Shown: positions 56,782 to 64,000 of the stretch, in pieces
Layout of the letters: each line of letters opens with the position of its first letter
Position numbering within the stretch: the stretch's first letter is position 1
DNA from: Catenovulum agarivorans DS-2
GTDB taxonomy: Bacteria > Pseudomonadota > Gammaproteobacteria > Enterobacterales > Alteromonadaceae
DNA length: 64,000 nucleotides
Reading direction: 5' to 3'
Assembly: GCF_000568405.1 (NCBI RefSeq)
Contig: NZ_ARZY01000021.1
Location: 1-64,000 of the forward strand
The notes under the pieces: generated by a model
The model's input: the letters and a program-made list of their open reading frames with translations, nothing else
Told to the model about the DNA's origin: nothing
Database searches by the model: none
Made by a program: the position numbers and the translations under genes

Positions 56782-58778
56782 TAGTTTATATCCTCAAAAG
56801 TAAAACTAAGTTTAAAAGATCGTCCAATCGCAGGGCGATTTGCTAAGTCTTGATAGGTCTTGTCAAATAAATTCAGCGCTTGAAAAGCGATTCGCCAATT
56901 GCCGAACTTATAGTTGGCATTAAAATCAACTAGCGTGCGTTCTGCCTTACCTTTTTCGGTAAGTATATTGGCGCGGGAAAAATACAGGTCTTGTTCGTGA
57001 GAGGCGCTTAAAGACAGGGTCGTTAATTGGTTAATTTTATAGTTCAATTCTGCCTGGTATTGTTGATGATAAATGCCGGGCAACATTTTATTATTGAATT
57101 GTGTTTTGTCTGATTGGGTATTTGAGTCAATTAGTGCCAAATTGAAAGCTAAATCTAGATTATTCGATAGGGAATAATGTGTTATTAATTCAACACCCAT
57201 AATAGTGGATTTGGCAATGTTTTCGTATGACCCAACACCACTTGTATTAAATATTGCAACAATCGCATTTTCTTGTTCGGTTAAATAAATACTGGGAGTA
57301 AATTGCCAATCTTTAGTAGCGTAATCATAACTTAGTGCCAGTGTTTGCGACTCCTCTGGCATTAAATCATCGTTACCTTTGAACATGCCTCTGTCACCAT
57401 AACGCTCGAACAAAGTGGGAATTCGAACGCCTTTAGCCGCGTTTAAACTAGCTTGCTGCGAAGAATTAATTTGATAACGCACACTAGAATCAAAGGTAAA
57501 ATAACTGTAGTTGCTATGCTTGTGAACGAATGGGTAACTCGTCAATTGGTTAATTTTATTGCGGCTAGAATCCCATAGCTGGTTTATTAATATGTGACCT
57601 GCCCATGCATCACTTTCAACTTCAAATCGACTTCCCAGATGATATTGGGTCTGCTCAGCAATAATGTCACAACCATTTGAACCTGAGCAGCCTTCGCCTT
57701 TTTTTCCTGATGTAGATTGTGATTGAAATTCGCTGTATGACGTTTTTGAATAGGGCGTAATTGATATTTCACCAATGTTTAATAATGTACTTAAATTTAT
57801 TGAGCCAGAATTTGTCTGGTAATCATGGCGCTCGTGAGTGCTGGTATCTGATTCAAATTTATTTAAGAAAATTTCATTTTTTGATTCTGCATTTAATTCG
57901 AAATATAAGCTCTCGAAATAACCATTTCCTAATAACCAGTCGTCAGATATATTCATACGTCTTGTATAAGTATCCAATGAAGCACGATTCTTATCACTAT
58001 TGTTGTTATAACGCGGCAAGTTTTTATTTTGTTCAATAAATTGTAGTGAAGCTTTAATTTTGTGATTACCCATAACAAAGCTGTCATTCAGATATGCGTT
58101 GATTTTTTGGTAATCATTATTGCGTAAGTTTTCAACTTGCGGATTATTTGGTGAATTTAACGGCGTATTCACCAAATAAGGGTAGTTATTACTTGTGGTT
58201 AAATACGATAAGTTTGCAGAAATTTGATGTGCATTTAAATGAGTACTCTTTAGTATTGAAAAGTCTGCCATATCGAAGCTACCAATAGACCCACTGAAAC
58301 GTGTTTGAGCCTTTTCTGGATCAAAGGTATTAATTTTAATCACACCACCAATTGGGGTTATGCCTGTACCGACAGCCTGACTTTTACTAATTTCAATACT
58401 TTGAATTTGATCAAGTGGTAATTGGTTTAAATCGAAACTGCCGAATTGTCCGGAGTTTATCAGTTGTCCATCTATATAAAATTGAACTTGTTTATCTGTG
58501 CTTCCACGAATAGAAATAGAAACTTGATTACCTAAACCACCTACTTGACGAATTTGAATACCCGCTTGCTTTTGTAAAATGTCAGATAAATTGGTATTTC
58601 TACCTAAAAAATCGTCTCGTTTGAGTAAAGTATAGTTGGTTGTAAAGCTAGTTTTTTCACCCACAATTTCGATAATATCTTTCGTTTTGTCATTGGCGAA
58701 TGTATGGGTATTTAGGGTTGTTACTATTCCAAAGATAAATAGACAGTATTTTGCTATTACCGCTAAATGGATGGACAT
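56781..58778 (-). CDS. btuB: BtuB-like TonB-dependent cobalamin receptor
   Basis: A 665-residue outer-membrane receptor. Signal peptide to about residue 28, TonB box DIIEIVG (about 34-40), plug with SDILQKQAGIQIRQVGG and VSISIRGS, barrel ending in FKLSFTFEDIN. The cobalamin riboswitch in its leader makes vitamin B12 or another corrinoid the likely ligand; sequence alone would allow other TonB substrates. Longer than E. coli BtuB (614). AGAGG nine nt before the start can be hidden by a leader hairpin. Confidence 0.92.
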   Translation of the reverse strand: MSIHLAVIAKYCLFIFGIVTTLNTHTFANDKTKDIIEIVGEKTSFTTNYTLLKRDDFLGRNTNLSDILQKQAGIQIRQVGGLGNQVSISIRGSTDKQVQFYIDGQLINSGQFGSFDLNQLPLDQIQSIEISKSQAVGTGITPIGGVIKINTFDPEKAQTRFSGSIGSFDMADFSILKSTHLNAHQISANLSYLTTSNNYPYLVNTPLNSPNNPQVENLRNNDYQKINAYLNDSFVMGNHKIKASLQFIEQNKNLPRYNNNSDKNRASLDTYTRRMNISDDWLLGNGYFESLYFELNAESKNEIFLNKFESDTSTHERHDYQTNSGSINLSTLLNIGEISITPYSKTSYSEFQSQSTSGKKGEGCSGSNGCDIIAEQTQYHLGSRFEVESDAWAGHILINQLWDSSRNKINQLTSYPFVHKHSNYSYFTFDSSVRYQINSSQQASLNAAKGVRIPTLFERYGDRGMFKGNDDLMPEESQTLALSYDYATKDWQFTPSIYLTEQENAIVAIFNTSGVGSYENIAKSTIMGVELITHYSLSNNLDLAFNLALIDSNTQSDKTQFNNKMLPGIYHQQYQAELNYKINQLTTLSLSASHEQDLYFSRANILTEKGKAERTLVDFNANYKFGNWRIAFQALNLFDKTYQDLANRPAIGRSFKLSFTFEDIN

Positions 58779-58786
58779 TAATAAAA

Positions 58787-58837
58787 ACCTCTAAATGCTT
58801 TGTTGTTATAAAAAATTATTGTTACTGAAGCAGAGGT
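58787..58837 (-). promoter_or_regulatory. Candidate Shine-Dalgarno-hiding hairpin of the riboswitch
   Basis: ACCTCTGCTT (58837-58828, minus strand) can pair with AAGC (58800-58797) and AGAGGT (58792-58787), the latter being the btuB ribosome-binding site. The helix has ten pairs with a 4-nt bulge and a 27-nt loop. This suggests control at translation. No U-run terminator is visible between aptamer and gene. Confidence 0.5.
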
Positions 58838-58838
58838 G

Positions 58839-58893
58839 AGGGCATTGCAGTATTCTCCATACTGCACAAATAGCAGAAATATTCCTTTGCCCT
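58839..58893 (-). other. Expression-platform hairpin between aptamer and btuB
   Basis: AGGGCA (58893-58888) pairs with TGCCCT (58844-58839), and inside it GCAGTAT (58865-58859) pairs perfectly with 58853-58847. It directly abuts the sequence that can hide the ribosome-binding site, so it may switch with that pairing. No T-run follows. Confidence 0.55.
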
Positions 58894-58928
58894 AGACAGC
58901 CCACCGCTCTCTGGTTAGATCAAAAATA

Positions 58929-59168
58929 GGCCGGTATCCGGGCTGACAATGTGATAAGCCAAAAGGCTATCAGTAATTAATCCCTTCCCATACTTATACC
59001 AAGTTACTTGAAGATAAATGCTTCAGTACCTGGTTATATCGTACAGTGGATTGATCAACTACACATTGCTCACCGTTGCGGGGGCAGCGTTGGACTCATC
59101 TATAAGATTCACCAAACTTCCCGTTTAACTTAAGGTTTTGATTATTAATCATTACCTTTGAGCACCTA
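58929..59168 (-). promoter_or_regulatory. Cobalamin (AdoCbl-type) riboswitch
   Basis: On the minus strand the leader of the BtuB-like gene contains all the landmarks of the B12 element in order: TAGGTGCTC at the start (about 59168), GGGAAGTTTGGTGAATC, CGCTGCCCCCGCAACGGTGAG, GGGAAGG, and the B12 box GTCAGCCCGGATACCGGCC near 58946-58928. Binding of adenosyl- or another cobalamin is expected to reduce expression of the receptor and the propeller lipoprotein. The subclass was not determined. Confidence 0.94.
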
Positions 59169-59378
59169 AATTTGTCGCGCACTCTAATCATTTTGTAGGC
59201 ATAGGTCAAATCTATTTAAATTTTTTCGCAATAGATGGTGCATATATATTCACATTTAATAGATATATACCCATTTATTTGGCATTTTTTTACCTGAAAA
59301 GTATTAAGTTATAAAATAGTGGTGTATCATAATCGCAACTTATTTTTTAATTTTTACATCAACTAGGAAGCGATCTAC
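59169..59378. promoter_or_regulatory. AT-rich divergent promoter region
   Basis: About 210 bp between the riboswitch start and the aminotransferase gene. It must hold the leftward btuB promoter and the rightward aminotransferase promoter. Runs of A and T give several possible -10 boxes; none was singled out. AGGAAG precedes the aminotransferase ATG by eight nt. Confidence 0.4.
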
Positions 59379-60575
59379 ATGTTTAAACATATGACTGCGT
59401 TACCACCAGATCCGCTATTGGGCATTGCTGCTGCGTTTAAAGCAGACTCTAACCCTAAAAAGGTAGATTTAGGTGTAGGTGTTTATAAAACTGAAGATGG
59501 TAAAACGCCAATTTTAACTTCGGTCCAAAAAGCGTTACAAATTTTATCTAATACCGAAGATTCAAAGTCTTATATTCAAGCTCGTGGTAATCAAGCTTTC
59601 TTAGATGGCATGGAAAAGCTTGTATTAGGTGCTGGCAATGCATTATTAGATTCTGGACGTGTTGAAAGTGTTCAATGCCCAGGTGGAACAGGTTCTTTGC
59701 GCATTGGCTTCGAATTAATCAAACGTGGTAATCCAAATGCAAAAGTTTGGGTGAGTGGTCCAACTTGGGCTAACCATGTTGCTGTAATTAAAGCAGCAGG
59801 CTTAGAAACAGCTGAATATCCTTATTACGACAAAGCAAATAACCAGCTTAAAGCGGATGAAATGTTAGAAGCTTTAGCGCAATTAGGCCCTAACGATGTG
59901 GTGTTATTACACGGTTGTTGTCATAACCCAACAGGTGAAGATTTAACACCTGAGTTATGGACGAAAATTTCTGATCTAGCGGTAGAAAAGGGGTTCTTAC
60001 CTTTCATCGACATTGCTTATCAAGGCTTTGGTGTTGATTTAGAAACTGACGTAGCTGGTGTACGTGAATTATTAAGCAAAGTACCTGAAGCTTTAATTGC
60101 AACATCATGCTCTAAAAACTTTGGTTTATACCGTGAGCGCACAGGTTTATTAACTAGTATTAGTGAAACTAGCGTTTTAGCAGGTGCTGCTTTATCTCAC
60201 ATGTTAAACATTGCGCGCGAAATATACTCAATGCCGCCGTCATACGGTGGTGCAACTGTCGGTATTCTATTAGCCGACGAAGCATTAACAGCTGAATGGA
60301 AAGCTGAATTAGCTGGCATGTGTGCTCGAATGATTGATTTGCGTGCATTATTGGTGAACAAAATTCACGAACGTGGCGTTGAAGAAGACTTTAGTTTTAT
60401 CAATCGTCAAAAAGGTATGTTTACATTCTTAGGTATTACGCCTGAGCAAGTTAAAGCCATTCGTGATGAATATGCTATTTATATGGCTGGTAGCAGCCGT
60501 ATCAATATTGCGGGTGTTTCATCAAGCAATGTTGACTATTTAGCGGACGCGTTAGCTGCGATTTTGAAAAAATAA
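59379..60575 (+). CDS. Aspartate/aromatic amino acid aminotransferase (AspC/TyrB)
   Basis: A 398-residue class I PLP aminotransferase exchanging amino groups between aspartate or aromatic amino acids and 2-oxoglutarate. N-terminal LPPDPLLGIAAAFKAD, the Asn and Asp contacts GCCHNPTG and FIDIAYQGFG, the Schiff-base lysine in SCSKNFGLYRERTG (about 247) and the substrate arginine in SSRINIAG near 374 are standard. AspC and TyrB cannot be told apart reliably by eye. Single-gene unit with its own terminator. Confidence 0.94.
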   Translation: MFKHMTALPPDPLLGIAAAFKADSNPKKVDLGVGVYKTEDGKTPILTSVQKALQILSNTEDSKSYIQARGNQAFLDGMEKLVLGAGNALLDSGRVESVQCPGGTGSLRIGFELIKRGNPNAKVWVSGPTWANHVAVIKAAGLETAEYPYYDKANNQLKADEMLEALAQLGPNDVVLLHGCCHNPTGEDLTPELWTKISDLAVEKGFLPFIDIAYQGFGVDLETDVAGVRELLSKVPEALIATSCSKNFGLYRERTGLLTSISETSVLAGAALSHMLNIAREIYSMPPSYGGATVGILLADEALTAEWKAELAGMCARMIDLRALLVNKIHERGVEEDFSFINRQKGMFTFLGITPEQVKAIRDEYAIYMAGSSRINIAGVSSSNVDYLADALAAILKK

Positions 60576-60617
60576 AATCTGTAAGCTGTTATGCTTAGTG
60601 ATTATTTTAAATAGACT

Positions 60618-60653
60618 AAAAAAACCAGATAGTGTTTATTATCTGGTTTTTTT
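60618..60653 (+). terminator. Strong terminator after the aminotransferase
   Basis: CCAGATA/TATCTGG flanked by A7 and T7 makes a 14-bp stem (60618-60631 with 60640-60653) with an 8-nt loop and a T-run. Confidence 0.9.
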
Positions 60654-60772
60654 GTATCAAAAATTCGTGCAAACTACTAAACCTAAACTTTGAATCACAA
60701 TAAGTTAGCGTTCTTGTGTTACCCAGAATTCAAGTTTGTTAGACGCAAAGACGTTAAATATAAGGAAAATAC

Positions 60773-61357
60773 GTGAACAAAAGCAAAATCATACTTTTAC
60801 TAACTGTGTTGTTGTATATCACCGGTTGCAGTACACGCGAAGCAGGCAAACAGTTTTCAGGTTCGACTGAGCAACGCTTAATTACTTACAGCATCAATAA
60901 AATTGCTGCTGATTTTGCTAACCAGCCTTTGCAGGCGATACAGGGCCAAACAATCCAAATAGAAAGTCATTTTGTCGTAAAAAATAATGTTGTTGATTAC
61001 GCAACCGCAAAAATAAAAAGCCAATTAACCGAAACCTTCGGGACACGTTTTGTTGAGGCAAGCGAGTTACCCCTTGCACCGGCACAATATACTTTAAAGC
61101 TGTTTTTCACATCATTAGGTACAGACCGTGACAGTGCTGGCTTCTCGTTCCCGATTATAAACTTGTCAGAGCCAGAGCGTAGTACCTCCATCAGTGTTTT
61201 AGCTGTTGATATGTATCATGGTATTTCCGAATGTAATTATGTATTAGTGGATACACGCAGCAATCAAATTGTTTCGAAAGGACAAGTTAGTGCTCGAGTA
61301 AAAACAGACAACTTTACAACCCCATTATTCAGTGTGCCAATTTCAGACATCGACTGA
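60773..61357 (+). CDS. Lipoprotein of unknown function
   Basis: A 194-residue lipoprotein; signal peptide ends in ITGC (Cys19). The mature part shows mixed alpha/beta pattern (TQYTLKLFFTSLGTDRDS and SNQIVSKGQVSARVKT) without a family I recognise. Starts with GTG at 60773; AAGGA lies six to ten nt before. Adjacent genes give no firm hint of role. Confidence 0.75.
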   Translation: MNKSKIILLLTVLLYITGCSTREAGKQFSGSTEQRLITYSINKIAADFANQPLQAIQGQTIQIESHFVVKNNVVDYATAKIKSQLTETFGTRFVEASELPLAPAQYTLKLFFTSLGTDRDSAGFSFPIINLSEPERSTSISVLAVDMYHGISECNYVLVDTRSNQIVSKGQVSARVKTDNFTTPLFSVPISDID

Positions 61358-61490
61358 TACTTTAGGTAAGTACCAATGTTTTATGAAGATTTAGTTAAAC
61401 TGACTAAGTTTCAACTGTCTGTAATATAAACGCATTTTTTGTCCTGCAGCATATGTGTTGATTTTTATAACACTTGCTACGGGAAAAACT

Positions 61491-63389
61491 ATGTATAACA
61501 AATCTAAACTTAGTAAAGCTGTTTTAGCAGCACTTTTCGCTACATCTTTTATAACGGGTTGCACTTTAGAGGCTGACACTGATTCAGACGAGGTTGTTGA
61601 AGGTCCACAAGGCCCGCAAGGCCCAAAAGGTGAACCTGGTGAAAATGGCCAAGATGGCGAAAACGGACAAGACGGTACAAATGGTGAAGACGGACTTCCT
61701 GGTGTTGGAAGCTCAACAATTGGTCTGACTCGTTTTGCTACCGTGCCTTTAGGGGCTGAAGTGACAGGTGCATATGTAACTGCCGAAGGTGATCTGTTTT
61801 TCAACGCCCAACATCCTGATGATACAAACACAACAGAAGACAAAAATGGTGATGTAATCAACAAAGGTACTGTTGGTGCTGTTTATGGTGTCAATATCCA
61901 TAAATTGCCTAAGTCTTTCCCATCGTTACCAGTTGCACAAACTCAAGAAGAAATGGAGAGCGTACGTGTAGCGGCTGGTGAATATCATGTACTGGGCCAA
62001 AATGGTGACACATTTGACGGTGACTTACCAAATGGCTTGGGTGTTATTATGGATATTCAAAATCAACAAGCAGTGGTTGAAACCGATATGCCTGATTTCA
62101 ACGGTTTTATTACCATTGATGAGGGTGAAGGTTATTTATACACAAACTGGGAATACATTCCTGGTGGTATGAGCCGCATGCACTTGAAGAAAAATGATCA
62201 ACATCAATGGGACATTTTAGATGTTGAAATGATCGATTTTTCTTCTGTGTATGGCACAGCTGCAAACTGTTTTGGTTCTGTGACCCCGTGGAATACACCT
62301 TTAACATCTGAAGAGTGGACCATAGATGATGATCGAAATCGCACTTCAGCTGGTTGGAATACTCGTACAGACGGTTTCCAACAATCAGGCTTAAATGCAT
62401 ATTTAAATGGCGACCAAGTGTTTCCAAACCCTTATCGTTACGGCTATATCATTGAAATTGAAGATGCGGCATCTGAAACACCAACACCGGTTAAACACTT
62501 CACCATTGGTCGTGTAGAGCATGAAAACTCGGTTGTTATGCCTGACGAAAAAACCGTATATACCACACAAGATGACACTGGCGGTTTATTGCTGAAGTTT
62601 GTCGCTGACCAAGCAGGCGATTTATCATCAGGTACATTATATGCGGCCAAATTAACGCAAGATCCTTCGACTGATCCACTTGTTACAGGTTTTGATGTTA
62701 GCTGGGTTGAATTAGCGCATGGCAATAACAGCCAGATCGAAGCTTGGGTTGCTGAATTTGATAATATTGCAGCAGAAACACCAGCTGCTGACGGTTCTTA
62801 CACTGAGCGTTATTTAACTGTGAAGGACGTTACAGCATGGGCCAACGGCGAAGTAACTTACCCAAGCTTAGCGGATGGCGGTAATGCCACAACCGCAGGT
62901 AAAAACATGGATGATAGAGCTGCATTTATCGAAACGCGTCAGGCTGCGAAAGCTAAAGGTGCAACTGCTGAGTTCAGAAAGTTAGAAGGTATTAACGTAA
63001 ACCACAATCGTGCAATAGAAGCGGTTGAAGGGACAGACATGGTTGCAGATGAAGTGGTTTCAACTGCATATGTATATTTTGCGATTTCAGATATTGATAG
63101 CACAATGACTGATGGACAAGGCGACATTCAATTAAACACCCGAGTAAAAGATTGTGGTGGTGTTTATCGCATGCCGTTGGAAGCAAATTATAATGTTTCT
63201 CGCATTGAACCAGTATTAATGGGTGCAACCATGACATCTGGGGTAAGTGGCGCACAGAAATGTAATGTCAATGAAATTGCTCAACCTGACAACGTTTTAG
63301 TGTTAGATGATGGTCGTATCATGATTGGTGAAGACGGCTCTCAAACCAATAACACTTTGTGGTTATATAACCCTAAAGCTGCTCAATAG
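61491..63389 (+). CDS. phoX: PhoX-like phosphatase lipoprotein with collagen-like stalk
   Basis: A protein of about 632 residues. The signal peptide ends in ITGC (Cys24), an acidic stretch follows, then 12 Gly-X-Y triplets (about 38-73: GPQ GPQ GPK GEP ... GVG). The body fits PhoX/DUF839: CFGSVTPWNTPLTSEE, GRVEHENSVVMPD, VYTTQDDTGG, GDLSSGTLYAAKL, FRKLEGIN and AQPDNVLVLDDGRIMIGEDG. PhoX enzymes hydrolyse phosphate esters with Ca and Fe, but most are Tat-exported; this one has a Sec lipoprotein signal. The frame is open from 61455; ATG 61491 with GGGA six nt upstream is preferred. Symbol by family only. Confidence 0.85.
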   Translation: MYNKSKLSKAVLAALFATSFITGCTLEADTDSDEVVEGPQGPQGPKGEPGENGQDGENGQDGTNGEDGLPGVGSSTIGLTRFATVPLGAEVTGAYVTAEGDLFFNAQHPDDTNTTEDKNGDVINKGTVGAVYGVNIHKLPKSFPSLPVAQTQEEMESVRVAAGEYHVLGQNGDTFDGDLPNGLGVIMDIQNQQAVVETDMPDFNGFITIDEGEGYLYTNWEYIPGGMSRMHLKKNDQHQWDILDVEMIDFSSVYGTAANCFGSVTPWNTPLTSEEWTIDDDRNRTSAGWNTRTDGFQQSGLNAYLNGDQVFPNPYRYGYIIEIEDAASETPTPVKHFTIGRVEHENSVVMPDEKTVYTTQDDTGGLLLKFVADQAGDLSSGTLYAAKLTQDPSTDPLVTGFDVSWVELAHGNNSQIEAWVAEFDNIAAETPAADGSYTERYLTVKDVTAWANGEVTYPSLADGGNATTAGKNMDDRAAFIETRQAAKAKGATAEFRKLEGINVNHNRAIEAVEGTDMVADEVVSTAYVYFAISDIDSTMTDGQGDIQLNTRVKDCGGVYRMPLEANYNVSRIEPVLMGATMTSGVSGAQKCNVNEIAQPDNVLVLDDGRIMIGEDGSQTNNTLWLYNPKAAQ

Positions 63390-63404
63390 TTTTATCATTT
63401 CAAA

Positions 63405-63438
63405 AAAAGCCTCAACTGAATATTCAGTTGGGGCTTTT
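63405..63438 (+). terminator. Terminator after the PhoX-like gene
   Basis: A roughly 11-bp stem (63409-63419 with 63424-63434, one G-T pair) flanked by A- and T-runs (TTTT at 63435-63438). Confidence 0.85.
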
Positions 63439-63469
63439 CTGCCTATTAGATATAAAGTAATTGAAGTAT

Positions 63470-64000
63470 ATGCTGCAAATAAAAAAAAACTATTCACTGG
63501 TTGTCATTCTTGCTGGACTTACCAGCGTTACAGCCTGTTCAGAAAAAACACAACAAACAAGTCAATTAAGCGATAGTTCTCAGTCCCAGATAACTGCACA
63601 AGCTTATCTTGATGCAAATGAAATATATAACCCTGAGTCTGTAATACCGCCACAATGTTATACAGATACACAAGGTAAAAATAACCCGTGTTATGTGTGT
63701 CATCAAAGCTATTCAGATGGTCGACCTAATGTAATGAACGATGGCGCATTGCAAGGCACTTATGCTTTTTCTGAGGTGGGTGAAAGCAATAGTTGGCAAA
63801 ATTTGTTTGTCGATAGACAAAAACAAATCAATCAGATTAAAGATGGTTTTATCGCTAATTATGTCAATCAAGATAATTACACGCCATTTATTGAAAGTCT
63901 CAAATCACAAAACTGGCAAGGCATAATACCCGAAATTAAAAATTTACCTGCTGCTGACAAAGCATTTGCAAAACACGGTATCGCCAAAGACGGCAGTCAC
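63470..64000 (+). CDS. Haem c-binding lipoprotein, 5' part (runs off the window)
   Basis: An open frame from ATG 63470 to the window end with no stop (177 codons seen). Signal peptide followed by a lipobox-like VTAC and SEKTQQ. A single haem c motif, CYVCH, lies near residues 74-78, preceded by a Cys at 62 and followed by an unrecognised domain (ALQGTYAFSEVGESNSWQN). Export plus CxxCH indicate a lipid-anchored c-type cytochrome on the periplasmic face. The gene follows the PhoX-like gene but is separated from it by a terminator. More haem sites may lie beyond the window. Confidence 0.75.
   Translation, partial: MLQIKKNYSLVVILAGLTSVTACSEKTQQTSQLSDSSQSQITAQAYLDANEIYNPESVIPPQCYTDTQGKNNPCYVCHQSYSDGRPNVMNDGALQGTYAFSEVGESNSWQNLFVDRQKQINQIKDGFIANYVNQDNYTPFIESLKSQNWQGIIPEIKNLPAADKAFAKHGIAKDGSH

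Noticed and set aside
63741-63926. A 61-codon frame inside the cytochrome gene
   Set aside because: It lies in another phase of a longer frame beginning at 63470 that has a lipoprotein signal and CxxCH.

Overview
The window looks like chromosomal DNA of an AT-rich marine gammaproteobacterium of the Alteromonadales type, perhaps near Catenovulum or Paraglaciecola. The assignment is inferred from gene content: a GH86 agarase/porphyranase lipoprotein, several TonB-dependent receptors, an enteric-order his operon, GspAB, Slp, a BepA-YfgD-WrbA-DUF2069 block and many c-di-GMP proteins. It has not been placed by database search. I saw no rRNA, tRNA, CRISPR array or prophage.

Layout. 0-2.3 kb: a LysR regulator divergent from an MFS exporter. 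2.5-4.25 kb: a complete IS1202/ISNCY-like insertion sequence with iterated inverted ends and a 16-18 bp flanking direct repeat. 4.3-6.7 kb: a GH86 lipoprotein. 6.8-11.7 kb: a leftward housekeeping and envelope-quality-control block (cNMP-binding protein, pseudouridine synthase, DUF2069, WrbA, ArsC-like protein, BepA, one unknown). 11.8-23.5 kb: a rightward block (TusA-like protein, small unknown, YoaA, TsaB, response regulator-PAS-GGDEF-EAL protein, Slp, hydrolase, 5-oxoprolinase, TrmN6). 23.5-30.9 kb: a TIM-barrel-like protein and a small lipoprotein facing a two-component system and a large TonB receptor. 31.1-38.8 kb: hisGDCBHAFI on the minus strand, with a His-rich leader peptide and attenuator and a very divergent HisG. 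38.8-46.7 kb: sensor kinase, CCA-adding enzyme, GspA-GspB, DUF3014 protein and two esterase-like hydrolases. 46.9-48.9 kb: a three-gene CheY-like / CheC-like / diguanylate cyclase operon. 49.1-55.6 kb: a GldA/F/G-type ABC system with a DUF4340 protein, then an M14 peptidase and a hydrolase. 55.6-59.2 kb: a cobalamin riboswitch controlling a BtuB-like receptor and a beta-propeller lipoprotein. 59.4-64 kb: aspartate/aromatic aminotransferase, a lipoprotein, a PhoX-like lipoprotein with a collagen-like stalk, and the start of a haem c lipoprotein that runs off the window.

The most interesting parts are: (1) the B12-riboswitch operon, whose second gene is a beta-propeller surface-type lipoprotein translationally coupled to btuB, an arrangement reminiscent of Bacteroides BtuG; (2) the his leader, with a 15-codon peptide carrying three His codons and five RNA segments able to form alternating hairpins, in front of a 395-residue HisG-like protein that keeps the PRPP loop but otherwise departs from the family; (3) the response regulator-CheC-diguanylate cyclase operon; (4) the collagen-stalk PhoX-like lipoprotein; (5) the IS element beside the lone agarase.

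Several genes appear to begin with TTG or GTG behind good Shine-Dalgarno sequences (bepA, yoaA, trmN6, hisI, the M14 peptidase), so start sites were chosen by ribosome-binding-site position rather than by the first ATG.
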